In this document: in pieces, positions 15,459 to 24,988 of the stretch
Numbering within the stretch: position 1 is the first letter of the stretch
Layout of the letters: every line of letters starts with the position of its first letter
NCBI GenBank assembly: GCA_040386075.1
Contig: JAZKGE010000041.1
Coordinates: forward strand, 37,383-101,382
Length of the DNA: 64,000 bases
Direction of reading: 5' to 3'
DNA from: UBA4416 sp040386075
GTDB taxonomy: Bacteria > Bacteroidota > Bacteroidia > B-17B0 > Aurantibacillaceae
The notes under the pieces: generated by a model
What the model was told of the DNA's origin: nothing
Seen by the model: only the letters and a program-made list of their open reading frames with translations
Database searches by the model: none
Program-made: the position numbers and the translations under genes

Positions 15459-15956
15459 ATGAACGTTACGTATTTATGTTTAGGCGGTAATATTGGCGAC
15501 AGGGAAAAAGCCCTGCAACTTGCCTTGCTTAAAATTGAGGAACAGGTTGGAAAAATAACAGCTGTATCAACTATATATGAAACAGAAGCCTGGGGAGTTG
15601 AAGATCAACAGCCCTATCTGAATCAGTGTATCGAAGTAAGAACAGAATTAATTCCCCTGGAATTAATAAATAAATTGTTATCCATTGAAAAAGAACTGGG
15701 AAGAGAACGTACCATAAGCCAAACCTATGAACCAAGAACTTTGGATATTGACATCCTGTTGTATAATCAGGATATTATCGATACGGCTGAATTAACCGTT
15801 CCTCACCCACGCCTGCACTTAAGGAAATTTGTATTGATACCGCTTGTTGAAATCTGTCCTGACCTTTTGCATCCTTTATTAAATAAAACTATCTTTAAAT
15901 TACTAACCGATTGCGAAGACCGATCGGAAGTAACACCATTTAAAACTCATCATTAA
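15459..15956 (+). CDS. folK: 2-amino-4-hydroxy-6-hydroxymethyldihydropteridine pyrophosphokinase
   Basis: 165 residues. Transfers pyrophosphate from ATP to the pterin in folate synthesis. Seen: LCLGGNIGDREKAL at the N terminus, the EPRTLDIDILLY metal/ATP motif and the VPHPRLHLRKFVLIPL signature. First gene of a tightly packed plus-strand run (folK, nucleoside kinase, OmpA-like, rluA-like, lipoprotein); the next gene starts 3 bp after its stop. Confidence 0.95.
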   Translation: MNVTYLCLGGNIGDREKALQLALLKIEEQVGKITAVSTIYETEAWGVEDQQPYLNQCIEVRTELIPLELINKLLSIEKELGRERTISQTYEPRTLDIDILLYNQDIIDTAELTVPHPRLHLRKFVLIPLVEICPDLLHPLLNKTIFKLLTDCEDRSEVTPFKTHH

Positions 15957-15959
15957 TAT

Positions 15960-16562
15960 ATGTTCATTTGTATAGAAGGTAATATAGGTTCAGGAAAGAC
16001 CACGCTGGCTCAGGCATTAGCCAAAAAATTAAAAGCTGTGTATCTGCCCGAACAATTTGAAGAGAATACATTATTACCTTTATTTTATAACGACCCTAAA
16101 ACCTTTGCCTTTCCCACGGAATATTCATTTCTGATCGACCGACAAAAACAGCTCAGCAATTACTTTGAAAGTATAAAAAAAGGTACGATCACCGTCAGCG
16201 ATTTTCATTTTGACAAATGCCTGTGTTTTGCCAAAACCAATTTATCGGAAAAGGATTTTTCGTTTTTCAAAAAACATTTTAAACCTCTTCGAAAAACCAT
16301 TCCAACTCCCGACCTGATCGTTTATCTGGATACCTCAACAGATCTGTTGATCAAAAATATTGAAAAGCGTGGTAGAAAAATTGAAAAAAGCCTCAAAAAA
16401 AACTATCTTGAAAAGTTAAAAAAGTCGCTTGATTCATACTATATGATTGATGGCAAAGTAAACACTCTGGTTCTTATCTTAACCATAAAACAATATAACA
16501 ACTCGGTTCTGGAAAATTGTTGTAAAGAAATCCTTGAAATTATCAATAAAACAAAAAAATAA
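15960..16562 (+). CDS. Deoxynucleoside kinase (dGK/dAK family)
   Basis: 200 residues. P-loop GNIGSGKTT at residues 7-15; EYSFLIDRQKQL and a later arginine-rich lid (NIEKRGRKIEKS) fit the deoxyadenosine/deoxyguanosine kinase family, which phosphorylates salvaged deoxynucleosides. The family's usual DRS-type motif after the P-loop appears here as DFHFDKCLCFAK, so the Arg of that motif is not conserved. The folK-dNK order is common in Bacteroidota. Substrate not predictable. Confidence 0.88.
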   Translation: MFICIEGNIGSGKTTLAQALAKKLKAVYLPEQFEENTLLPLFYNDPKTFAFPTEYSFLIDRQKQLSNYFESIKKGTITVSDFHFDKCLCFAKTNLSEKDFSFFKKHFKPLRKTIPTPDLIVYLDTSTDLLIKNIEKRGRKIEKSLKKNYLEKLKKSLDSYYMIDGKVNTLVLILTIKQYNNSVLENCCKEILEIINKTKK

Positions 16563-16575
16563 TATATATTTATAT

Positions 16576-18534
16576 ATGCCTTTTACTAAAATTTTACTTT
16601 TTGTACTGCTTGCTGTTTTTAGTTTTTCAGCAAAAGCGCAATATGATGGTGAGTTAAAATTCATTGGTAGAAACTTTATGAGCAATAAACCCCTGAATGG
16701 TACTAAGATAAAGGTAATGAACGGAACCAAAACCGTTACCGAATTTGACACCAAAGACAATAATAATTTTACTACCAAATTAGATTATGGTAATATTTAT
16801 GATATTTACTTTATAAACCCCAGATGTCAGACCATGTTCATCAGGGTATTTGCAGATGGCGTTCCTGAAGAAAAACGCTACTATAAAATAACTTATGCCC
16901 TGGATATTCCTTTTTTTATGAGGGATCCAACTGCACTCGATTCAATGCAATTCACAAAACCATTTCACCAGATCATGTTTGACGGGAAATCGAAATTTGT
17001 GGATGATACAGCTTACATGAATAAATTCATCAGGAACATTTATGCAAAACCAAAGGCAATTGTAAAAAAAGACACAACCGTTCCTATTTTAACAACCGAA
17101 AAAATAAAAGAATACCTGCAACTTGCCGGTAAATTAAGTTTGGATAATGATAAGCAAACACCTATTAAAAACAAAACAGTGACCTTATTAAATAAAAGAG
17201 GCCAGGTGATCTCTACTTCTCAAACTACAAACCATGGAACCTTTGTTTTTCAGGGTGTCGATTCTAATGAAGCAGATGGTGTAACTGTAGCATTAAACAG
17301 CGAGGACAATCCTAACAATGACAAAGTAAAACTACAAAGTAGTGGATCAGATAACATTGAATCTGTAAATCCTGTTTCAGGGCAAACCTATTTCTTTAAG
17401 AATAGTCAATCCAACCAACTTATCAGCAAATTAACCGATAACGACTTTAGATTTAATATTGCCGGTAAACTGGTGGCTACAAGAGGTAATGAGAAAAAGA
17501 TCGGTTCCAATAAGACCGTTTATCTCTTGAACGACAAAAACACCGTGATCCAAAAAACAAAAACAAATGTTTTAGGAACTTTTCTATTTCCTGAAGTAGT
17601 TCCCGGAAAAGATTATGCTATTGCTTACGATAGTGCTGATGCTGAGACTGACTTTATCATGAATTTATTTAGTGTAAAAGATAAATTCATCAGGCGTCTG
17701 GATTCTGTTTCCGGTAAAAAATTCATTTATAAATTCTTATCCGTTTCAAGCAGTACATTTAATGATCTGGTAATGGACGATTCGGAATTAAAAATGAATG
17801 TCAATGGAAGATTGTACGGTAATAATAAAAATAATCCCCTGGCCGACATGAAAGTTATGTTGTTAAATGACAAATACGAAACCATAGATTCAGCTATGAC
17901 GAACAAAGATGGAGATTTTTCTTTTAAACATTTACCTTACAATAAGCAGCTTTTATTATCAGCCGAGAACGAAAAAAATATCCTGGAATCGTTTGATAAT
18001 ATTTTAGTATTTGATAATGCTGATAATCTGATAAAAATAGTATCGCAGGTTAAAGGAAAAAAATTCATGTATAAACCCTTAGAAACCGAACAGATTAGGC
18101 TTACCGAGATCTATGTAGATGATCCATGGTTATCGATAATCGAAAAAGAGAACAACGCTAAAAACAAACCAGGCGATAATGAAACAATTGTTGAGAACAT
18201 CCTGTTTGAATTTAATAAAGCAGAACTCCAGGAACAATCAAAACAAACATTGGATAAAGTAGTATTGGCGATGCTTAGCAATAAAAAATTCAATATCGAA
18301 TTAAGTGCACACAGCGATAGTAAAGGTGGCGATGCTTATAACTTAAAACTAAGCGAACAAAGAGCGAATACATCCAAACAATATATTATCAGCAAAGGAA
18401 TAGACGCTGAAAGAATAAAAGCCAAAGGCTACGGCGAAACCAGGCTTTTGAACAATTGTGGCAATGGCGTCATCTGTAGCGACGATGAACATTCTGTAAA
18501 CAGACGCCTGGAATTTAAACTGACCTTTAACTAG
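16576..18534 (+). CDS. OmpA-family outer-membrane/peptidoglycan-binding protein with Ig-like repeats
   Basis: 652 residues from the ATG at 16576. An upstream ATG at 16534 would overlap the kinase gene and spoil the signal peptide, which reads MPFTKILLFVLLAVFSFSAKAQ. Four carboxypeptidase-regulatory-like beta modules follow (e.g. GRLYGNNKNNPLADMKVMLL, then DGDFSFKHLPY). The C-terminal ~120 residues are an OmpA peptidoglycan-binding domain: ILFEFNKAELQ, LSAHSDSKGGDAYNLKLSE, RIKAKGYGE, NRRLEFKL. Probably a periplasmic or outer-membrane-tethered structural protein. Confidence 0.85.
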   Translation: MPFTKILLFVLLAVFSFSAKAQYDGELKFIGRNFMSNKPLNGTKIKVMNGTKTVTEFDTKDNNNFTTKLDYGNIYDIYFINPRCQTMFIRVFADGVPEEKRYYKITYALDIPFFMRDPTALDSMQFTKPFHQIMFDGKSKFVDDTAYMNKFIRNIYAKPKAIVKKDTTVPILTTEKIKEYLQLAGKLSLDNDKQTPIKNKTVTLLNKRGQVISTSQTTNHGTFVFQGVDSNEADGVTVALNSEDNPNNDKVKLQSSGSDNIESVNPVSGQTYFFKNSQSNQLISKLTDNDFRFNIAGKLVATRGNEKKIGSNKTVYLLNDKNTVIQKTKTNVLGTFLFPEVVPGKDYAIAYDSADAETDFIMNLFSVKDKFIRRLDSVSGKKFIYKFLSVSSSTFNDLVMDDSELKMNVNGRLYGNNKNNPLADMKVMLLNDKYETIDSAMTNKDGDFSFKHLPYNKQLLLSAENEKNILESFDNILVFDNADNLIKIVSQVKGKKFMYKPLETEQIRLTEIYVDDPWLSIIEKENNAKNKPGDNETIVENILFEFNKAELQEQSKQTLDKVVLAMLSNKKFNIELSAHSDSKGGDAYNLKLSEQRANTSKQYIISKGIDAERIKAKGYGETRLLNNCGNGVICSDDEHSVNRRLEFKLTFN

Positions 18535-18538
18535 TACA

Positions 18539-19246
18539 ATGTTCCCTTCTTCCGAAATTATTGAAGCCTCACAGGTTATTTACGAAGACAATCATTTAAT
18601 TGTCATCAACAAAAAAGCATCCGAAATTGTACAGGGAGACAAAACCGGCGATATGCCTTTATCTGAGAAAGTAAAGAATTTCATCAAGCAGCGCGATAAC
18701 AAACCCGGCAATGTATTTTGTGGTGTTTGTCACCGTTTAGACAGGCCGGTATCCGGCATTGTGATCTTTGCCAAAACCAGCAAAGCATTATCACGAATGA
18801 ATGAACTTTTCAGAGATAAGACCATACAAAAAACCTATTGGGCCGTGGTAAAAAATAAACCACCAAAGATCACTGACCGCTTGACTCATTATTTGATTAA
18901 GAACGAAAAGAACAATACCTCCAAAGCATTTACTACAGAAAGGCCCGGTGCATTAAAAGCTGAGTTATCTTATACACTTATCGCGTCTATCTCCAATTAT
19001 CATTTACTGGAGATCAATTTATACACCGGTCGTCATCATCAGATACGCGCTCAATTATCTGCAATTGGCTGCCCTATTAAAGGCGATTTGAAATATGGTT
19101 TCGACAGATCCAACCAAACGCCTTTCATTCATTTGCACTCTTACAAAACCGAATTCGTTCATCCTATCAAACAAGAACCAGTAAGCATAACCTGCAAGCC
19201 ACGAACGGATGATACAGTGTGGAATGAATTAACTAAATTGATCTAA
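18539..19246 (+). CDS. RluA-family pseudouridine synthase
   Basis: 235 residues. Catalytic motif CHRLDRPVSGIVIFAKT with the essential Asp; the family's later LYTGRHHQIRAQL and GDLKYG motifs are present. It isomerises uridine in rRNA or tRNA. There is no S4 domain, so it belongs with the short RluA/TruC-like group; the exact target base cannot be told. Starts 4 bp after the OmpA-like stop. Confidence 0.93.
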   Translation: MFPSSEIIEASQVIYEDNHLIVINKKASEIVQGDKTGDMPLSEKVKNFIKQRDNKPGNVFCGVCHRLDRPVSGIVIFAKTSKALSRMNELFRDKTIQKTYWAVVKNKPPKITDRLTHYLIKNEKNNTSKAFTTERPGALKAELSYTLIASISNYHLLEINLYTGRHHQIRAQLSAIGCPIKGDLKYGFDRSNQTPFIHLHSYKTEFVHPIKQEPVSITCKPRTDDTVWNELTKLI

Positions 19247-19248
19247 AA

Positions 19249-19518
19249 ATGAAACAATTAATAATCGTATTATTTTTAGGATTAGTCATATTCTCTTGTA
19301 AAACAAATAAACAGAATATAGCAACCTCAACAATTGATAACGGATTAATTAAAGATTGCCCGGAAGAGCTAATCAATAACCAAATGCCAATTGTTGGAAA
19401 ATCAGAAAAAAGGACATCTCGATACTACATTTATAAAGGCTTAAGAAAAGAGATTAAAGACTTCGATTCTGCTTGGGTAAGTAAAAATTGTAACGTAAAA
19501 GAAATAGTAGTACAATAA
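19249..19518 (+). CDS. Small lipoprotein, unknown
   Basis: 89 residues with lipobox in LFLGLVIFSCKTNK (Cys ~17). The remainder (GKSEKRTSRYYIYKGLRKEIKDFD) is not recognised. It begins two bases after the preceding stop and is probably translated from the same message. The 183 bp that follow carry inverted repeats described separately. Confidence 0.7.
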   Translation: MKQLIIVLFLGLVIFSCKTNKQNIATSTIDNGLIKDCPEELINNQMPIVGKSEKRTSRYYIYKGLRKEIKDFDSAWVSKNCNVKEIVVQ

Positions 19519-19665
19519 ACTCATTTATTCTGCAATTTGGGAAACATATTTCTCATTTTAGAATTTATAAAAAATCACAAAAAACGGCCATAAAGACTTT
19601 TAACAGGCTCAAGAAGCATTTTTTTACTTTAAAATAAATGGCATAGTTATCATACTATATAAATA

Positions 19666-19682
19666 CCTGATATGTTATCAGG
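19666..19682. promoter_or_regulatory. Perfect inverted repeat CCTGATA-TGT-TATCAGG, candidate operator
   Basis: 7-bp arms with a 3-bp centre, ending 19 bp before the ATG at 19702. A smaller repeat (ATAGT...ACTAT, 19644-19659) precedes it. Size and position suit a dimeric regulator site or a translation-blocking hairpin. No known consensus is claimed. Confidence 0.4.
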
Positions 19683-19701
19683 AAATTTAAATATTCTATT
19701 T

Positions 19702-20076
19702 ATGATAACGTTTATTGAAAATCTACCTGATAACATGGTTGGTTTTAAAGCTACCGGAGAAGTGGATGAAAGAGATTTCACTCAGATCGTATTGCCAAAA
19801 GTAAAAGAATTAGTTGAACGCACCGACCAATTAAATTACATGCTCGTGTTGGATACTTCCATTAAAAATTTCAGTATGGGAGCCTGGTTCAAAGATGTGG
19901 TGCTGGGAATAAAATATATTACCAAATGGAACAGGGCCGCTATTGTCACCGATACTGATGGGATCATAAATTTTACCGAATTTTTCAGCCTGATATCACC
20001 CGGTGAATTTAAAGGATTTGAACACAAAGATCTTCAGAGTGCAATTGATTGGTGTTCGGGAAAAGCCGGCAAATAA
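19702..20076 (+). CDS. SpoIIAA/STAS-like domain protein
   Basis: 124 residues from the ATG at 19702; an upstream start at 19672 would run through the inverted repeat. The pattern MITFIENLPDNMVGFKATGEV...DFTQIVLPKVKELV...LNYMLVLDTSI...WFKDVVLGIKY...RAAIVTD matches the SpoIIAA-like (DUF3478) lineage of STAS folds. The usual STAS phospho-Ser position is not evident. Possibly a signalling or lipid-binding partner; the two SpoIIE phosphatases in the window make a partner-switch role worth considering, by inference only. Convergent with the next gene, one base apart. Confidence 0.75.
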   Translation: MITFIENLPDNMVGFKATGEVDERDFTQIVLPKVKELVERTDQLNYMLVLDTSIKNFSMGAWFKDVVLGIKYITKWNRAAIVTDTDGIINFTEFFSLISPGEFKGFEHKDLQSAIDWCSGKAGK

Positions 20077-20077
20077 A

Positions 20078-22129
20078 TTATTTACCGGTAATTAAAAATT
20101 CTGTACGTCTGTTCTTTGCCCTGCCTTCTTCTGTTCCATTTTCAGCAATGGGTTTATTAGGTCCGAAACCTTTAGCTGTAATACGTTTACCATCAACGCC
20201 TTTTTCCTCTAAATAAGCTTTTACTGTATAAGCACGATTGGCAGAAAGAGCTTCGTTGGATTTTACCGCACCAACATTATCTGTATGCCCTTGTATCTCG
20301 ATTTTGATACTTGGGTTTTCATTAAGGTATTCAGCAAAAGATTCCAATACAATAAAGGATTCTTTTTTCAGATCGGCAGAATTGGTATTGTAATATAAAT
20401 TATTCAGAACAAAAGAACTTCCGGCAGCCGCTTCATTCACTTCAATACTCACTGGTTTTGGTTTTTTTTCAAAACTGGCATCTTTAATGCTCACTACTTT
20501 TGAACTAAATGCATAATCATCTTTTTTAACAGTGATCAAAATATCATCTTTCTTTTTCAGGTTAACAGCCACCATAAAAGTACCTCTGGTTGAATCAACT
20601 ACGGCAAGTGTTTTTTCTTTGGTAACCGTATTCATAATTTCCACTTTTGCACCTTCGACCTTATTTCCTGATTTATCTTTCATCTCTCCGATTAAGAATG
20701 TAGTTTCCTGCGGACGAGCCTCTTTGTATAGGTCAAATGAATACAGATCAAAACGTCCTATGCCTTTACCTCTCATCTTGCCTTGGTCGTATGAAAAGAA
20801 ATAACCCGTTTTACTATCTGTACTTACTAAAAAGCCAACATCATCTGCTTCGGTATTGATAGGATAACCAATGTTCTCTGCTTCCAACCATTCTCCTTTA
20901 TCATTTTTGCGAATAAAGAATATATCCATTCCTCCAAAACCAAACCAACCACTTCCTCCTGTTTTGAGACTTGGTCCACTACTAAAATACAGCGTTTCAC
21001 TATCTGAGTGAATGAACGGTGTTTTCTCGTCGCCATCAGTATTTATTTTTGGACCTGCATTTTGTGGTACTCCCCACACACTGGTTTTAGGATCTTTTTT
21101 TGTAAAGTAAATATCAACGCCTCCATAACCACCAGGGCGGTCGCTGGCAAAATACAGGGTGTTACCATCTGCGCTTAACGTTGGCTGCGAATCCCAGTAA
21201 ACCGGATGATTAACATTAGCGCCAATTTTACTGATCTCGCTCCAGATATCATCGCCTTCATTCTTACTCATATAAATATCACAGTTAGGTTGGGCGCCAC
21301 CTTCATTTCTTGTCATGGCAAAATATAAGACCTTATTATCAATGGCAATGGTACATCCGCCCTGATTATCATCAGTTGTATTAAATGGCGGCGACATTTC
21401 CTCGCCCTTATTAAACACTCCTGTGTTATCCCGGGTAGCTACCATAAACACCTCTTTTTCTCCATCCAGAGCTTTTACGGTGTTCATTGATTTTAAAGGT
21501 ACTTTACGTGTAAAATAACAGGTCTTATCATCGGGAGATATGTAAGCCAGGTATTCATCAGTTTTAGTAGATACACCTGTTACAACTTTAGGATCAAAGG
21601 GTACTATTTTCTTTTTCAATTCACTTTCTTTTTTAGCGAATTTGATCATTTCCTTTGCCTGATAAATTTCGCCTTCGTATGTTTTTGAGAATTTTTTTTC
21701 GTCATCATCCCTGAACTTAATGAACTGCTGAAGGTATTTGATAGCTGAATCATTTTTAGTTTCCTCATAATAGTTAAAACCAATATAATAATACGGCTCC
21801 GAATGTATTTGAGGGCAAACAGCAATAGCTTTTAGAAAAAAAGGAACGGCTGCTGCAAATGATTTATTTTCTAATTTACTATGAACCACAATCTCTCTGG
21901 CCATTGCCATGTTGGCTTCTGCAAAATCCGGTTCTTCGGCCAGACATTCTCTCAAAAAAGCAAGTCGCTCCGGTTTTTTATACTTCTTCTTATCCGTTGC
22001 TTTTTCGTAAAGCTTAAGGGCTTTTTTATTATCTATCTCAACACAATATTTAGATGGAGTTTCTTCTTCCTCTTGTGCAAAGAAAGAAACAGAACAGAAT
22101 AAGAAAAAAGATAATAAGAGTTTGTTCAT
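20078..22129 (-). CDS. PorE-like T9SS protein (TPR, PD40 propeller, CRD, OmpA)
   Basis: 683 residues with the four-domain order described for PorE of Porphyromonas: N-terminal TPR region (~30-180), PD40/WD40-like propeller (~190-455; SPDDKTCYFTRK, LSADGNTLYFASDRPGGYGG), a carboxypeptidase-regulatory-like domain (~475-560; KDKSGNKVEGAKVEIMN) and a C-terminal OmpA domain (~585-683; IEIQGHTDNVG, NRRTEFLITGK). It is expected to tie the T9SS to peptidoglycan. The signal peptide ends FFAQ and has no clear lipobox. The same domain order also occurs in non-T9SS proteins, so the role is inferred. Convergent with the STAS-like gene. Confidence 0.8.
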   Translation of the reverse strand: MNKLLLSFFLFCSVSFFAQEEEETPSKYCVEIDNKKALKLYEKATDKKKYKKPERLAFLRECLAEEPDFAEANMAMAREIVVHSKLENKSFAAAVPFFLKAIAVCPQIHSEPYYYIGFNYYEETKNDSAIKYLQQFIKFRDDDEKKFSKTYEGEIYQAKEMIKFAKKESELKKKIVPFDPKVVTGVSTKTDEYLAYISPDDKTCYFTRKVPLKSMNTVKALDGEKEVFMVATRDNTGVFNKGEEMSPPFNTTDDNQGGCTIAIDNKVLYFAMTRNEGGAQPNCDIYMSKNEGDDIWSEISKIGANVNHPVYWDSQPTLSADGNTLYFASDRPGGYGGVDIYFTKKDPKTSVWGVPQNAGPKINTDGDEKTPFIHSDSETLYFSSGPSLKTGGSGWFGFGGMDIFFIRKNDKGEWLEAENIGYPINTEADDVGFLVSTDSKTGYFFSYDQGKMRGKGIGRFDLYSFDLYKEARPQETTFLIGEMKDKSGNKVEGAKVEIMNTVTKEKTLAVVDSTRGTFMVAVNLKKKDDILITVKKDDYAFSSKVVSIKDASFEKKPKPVSIEVNEAAAGSSFVLNNLYYNTNSADLKKESFIVLESFAEYLNENPSIKIEIQGHTDNVGAVKSNEALSANRAYTVKAYLEEKGVDGKRITAKGFGPNKPIAENGTEEGRAKNRRTEFLITGK

Positions 22130-22209
22130 TGGATTTCAGATTAATTAACCAAGTATAAAATTGCAAGATAAAATGAATTTATACTTATTGTATTATACTA
22201 TTTTTAAAC

Positions 22210-23148
22210 TTATTTAGGTTTATAAACAGGGGTTTGTTTCTCGGGTTCAGGTTTTGCCGCATTGTCGTTTTTATCTTTATCCTTACGGATATCAATAGCA
22301 GGCTCATATACCCAAATCCCTTTTTTCATTGACAAAGCATCAAAGCTGCCATCCGGACCGTAATACTGATACTGGCCTTCCAAAGTTGGATCAACAGTAT
22401 TAGGGGCCAAGTGGCTGTAAATAATTTGTTTTCGGTTAGCATTATATTTCAAAGACATCGCCACTTCTCCGGCATATTCAAACATGACACGTTTAGCGAA
22501 TTTCCCTGGAATTTTAAATACATCTTTTCCAAACACAGGAGTTCCATCTGGTTTAAAGTATAAGATATCAATGAATTTACGTTGTGTTAATTTGTCGTTT
22601 CCGTCCCAACCAAATAGCGTGTAGAAATCATCGTCGGATTTAATAATCTGCCCGTAGTACAACATACCAAACCATTTACTTGGGTCTGCAACATAGTTTT
22701 CGGGAGTTTTAACGGTAGCAGATTTATCGAGTAATGGATATACTTCGTATTGTGAAGTGGTTTCTTTTTTAAACATTCCCTTTTTAATGGTCTTTGAATT
22801 ATTAACCTGTATAAATCCAAAGAACGCATGAGTTTGATCTTCTCTCAACATATTCCAGGTAATGATCCTGAATTTTTTATCAGGCGCCATTAATCGTGAT
22901 ACTTCTTTGATACTATCAAAAGGATATTGCATTGATCTTTCATCCTTCAGGATCTCATTCCATAAAGCAATGAATTGGCGGTTTGCTTCAAAACGATTAG
23001 ATTCTTTTTTACTAAAAAACACTCTGGCCTGAATATGCTTCAAAGAATCTTCCAGATCAGAAAAATGTTTGATATCCGTTTCTGATAGTTGAGCAAAGGC
23101 CGAGAAGCCTAATAATAGCATTGAACTAAAAAAACTGAATACCCGCAT
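22210..23148 (-). CDS. Conserved exported protein, unknown
   Basis: 312 residues with a signal peptide ending FSAFAQ (~20). The middle is rich in aromatic beta strands (FRIITWNMLREDQTHAFFGFIQ, WFGMLYYGQIIK, FYTLFGWDGND), the tail is Pro/Lys-rich. I recall similar proteins only in Bacteroidota, without function. It precedes the PorE-like gene in the same direction, separated by 80 bp, so co-expression is possible. Confidence 0.65.
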   Translation of the reverse strand: MRVFSFFSSMLLLGFSAFAQLSETDIKHFSDLEDSLKHIQARVFFSKKESNRFEANRQFIALWNEILKDERSMQYPFDSIKEVSRLMAPDKKFRIITWNMLREDQTHAFFGFIQVNNSKTIKKGMFKKETTSQYEVYPLLDKSATVKTPENYVADPSKWFGMLYYGQIIKSDDDFYTLFGWDGNDKLTQRKFIDILYFKPDGTPVFGKDVFKIPGKFAKRVMFEYAGEVAMSLKYNANRKQIIYSHLAPNTVDPTLEGQYQYYGPDGSFDALSMKKGIWVYEPAIDIRKDKDKNDNAAKPEPEKQTPVYKPK

Positions 23149-23186
23149 TTACCTATAAGTGATTTATGAACGGAAAGTTACAGAAA

Positions 23187-23214
23187 AAAACGCATTCTTT
23201 TGAAATGCGTTTCT
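23187..23214 (-). terminator. Terminator of the ABC-F gene
   Basis: On the minus strand AAACGCATT, 7-nt loop, AATGCGTTT followed by a T run. It lies 45 bp after the ABC-F stop. Confidence 0.75.
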
Positions 23215-23258
23215 TAAAGAATATTAAAACTCTTCAACTGTATTTAAAGTGATAAAGC

Positions 23259-24881
23259 TTAAGCTAAAGATCCGTATAATTTCATACGTTGTTCTTTCAC
23301 ACTTTCGTTAGACAAATATTCGTCATAGGTCATTTTTTTATCAATAATGCCATTTGGCGTTAACTCTATGATACGATTTGCAACCGTTTGCATGAGTTCG
23401 TGATCATGACTTGTTAATAATACAACACCTGTATAATCCTTCAAGGCATCATTATATGCAATGATACTTTCCAGATCCAGGTGATTGGTTGGTTCATCCA
23501 GTATCAGCATGTTTGGATTTACCTGCATCATACGACTGGTCATACAACGTACTTTTTCTCCTCCCGATAAAACCGAACATTTCTTCATTACTTCTTCACC
23601 GCTGAATAACATCTTCCCTAAGAATCCACGCACATAGCTTTCATCTTTGTTAGATGAATACTGTCGTAACCAATCCATCAGATTCATGTCGCCTGTAAAA
23701 TACTTGGCATTATCGTTTGGCAAATATCCTTTATGAATGGTTGTTCCAAATTTATATTCTCCGCTATCTGCTTTATCTTCTTCATTGATGATATCAAATA
23801 AGGCAGTAATAGCTAAATGATTTTTTGCGATAAAAGCGATCTTATCTCCCTTCGAAACATTGATGTTTACATTCTTAAATAAAACACCATCTGCATTTGA
23901 TTTGGATAGATTTTCGATATGTAAGATCTGATCTCCGGCTTCACGTTCCTGTTTAAAAATGATACCCGGGTATTTACGCGTACTGGCAGGAATTTCATCG
24001 ATCACCAATTTATCCAATAATTTTTTACGCGAAGTAGCCTGGCTCGATTTACTGGCATTGGCACTGAATCGACGAACGAAATCCTGTAACTCGGTGCGTT
24101 TGTCCTCCATTTTTTTGTTAGCATCACTGCGTTGCTTCAATGCTAACTGACTCATTTGATACCAAAAACTATAGTTACCGGTATATGTTTTTAATTTATT
24201 GTAATCAATATCGCAGGTGTGAGTACAAACTGCATCTAAAAAATGTCGATCGTGACTAATAACAACTACTGTATTTTCAAAATCAGCTAAATAATTCTCT
24301 AACCAGCTAATGGTTTCAACATCCAGGTCATTGGTAGGCTCATCCAGTAATAAAATATCAGGATTCCCAAAAATAGCCTGGGTCAATAAGATCTTCACCT
24401 TATCTTTTCCTGTTAAGTCTTTCATTATTTTATAATGAGATTCAACCGGGATACCAACATTGGTCAATAAAGTAGCTGCATCACTTTCTGCATTCCAGCC
24501 ATTCATTTCACCAAATTCGGCTTCTAACTCTGCTGCTTTGTTTCCGTCAGCGTCGTTAAAGTCTTCCTTAGCATAAATAGCGTCTTTTTCTTTCATGATA
24601 TTGTAAAGACGTTTGTTTCCCATCATTACTGTATCCAAAACCGAAAACTCATCAAACTCAAAGTGATTCTGTTTCAATACACTCATGCGCATACCCGGTA
24701 AAATACTAACCTGGCCTTTGTTTGGCTCTATCTCACCTGACAGGATCTTCATAAAAGTAGATTTACCGGCACCATTAGCGCCAATTAACCCATAACAGTT
24801 ACCCGGCGTAAACTTTACATTTACCTCATCAAATAAAATACGCTTGCCATATTGCAAACTCACATTAGAAACAGAAATCAT
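23259..24881 (-). CDS. ABC-F family ATPase (YbiT-like)
   Basis: 540 residues, two ABC domains joined by a linker, no membrane segments: the soluble ABC-F group that acts on ribosomes. Domain 1 has GANGAGKST, LLLDEPTND and SHDRHFLD; domain 2 has LSGGEKVRC, LILDEPTNHLD and SHDHELMQ. The N terminus and the YGLIGANGAGKST / LDTVMMG stretches look most like YbiT. In domain 2 the Walker A segment is degenerate (FIAKNHLAITAL), lacking GxxGxGK[ST], so this site may not bind nucleotide normally. Monocistronic, with terminators on both sides. Confidence 0.9.
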   Translation of the reverse strand: MISVSNVSLQYGKRILFDEVNVKFTPGNCYGLIGANGAGKSTFMKILSGEIEPNKGQVSILPGMRMSVLKQNHFEFDEFSVLDTVMMGNKRLYNIMKEKDAIYAKEDFNDADGNKAAELEAEFGEMNGWNAESDAATLLTNVGIPVESHYKIMKDLTGKDKVKILLTQAIFGNPDILLLDEPTNDLDVETISWLENYLADFENTVVVISHDRHFLDAVCTHTCDIDYNKLKTYTGNYSFWYQMSQLALKQRSDANKKMEDKRTELQDFVRRFSANASKSSQATSRKKLLDKLVIDEIPASTRKYPGIIFKQEREAGDQILHIENLSKSNADGVLFKNVNINVSKGDKIAFIAKNHLAITALFDIINEEDKADSGEYKFGTTIHKGYLPNDNAKYFTGDMNLMDWLRQYSSNKDESYVRGFLGKMLFSGEEVMKKCSVLSGGEKVRCMTSRMMQVNPNMLILDEPTNHLDLESIIAYNDALKDYTGVVLLTSHDHELMQTVANRIIELTPNGIIDKKMTYDEYLSNESVKEQRMKLYGSLA

Positions 24882-24936
24882 CTCAAAAAAAATTAGGCGG
24901 CAAATATACGAAAAAAATAGTGCTTTTTATACACAA

Positions 24937-24968
24937 AAAAGGGACTTAGTTTTAGCTAAATCCCTTCT
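24937..24968 (-). terminator. Terminator of the lipoprotein gene at 24989
   Basis: AAGGGATTTAG, 6-nt loop, CTAAGTCCCTT then TTTT on the minus strand, one C-A mismatch in the stem; 22 bp after the stop. Confidence 0.8.
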
Positions 24969-24988
24969 GTTTATATTTATTGGATAAT

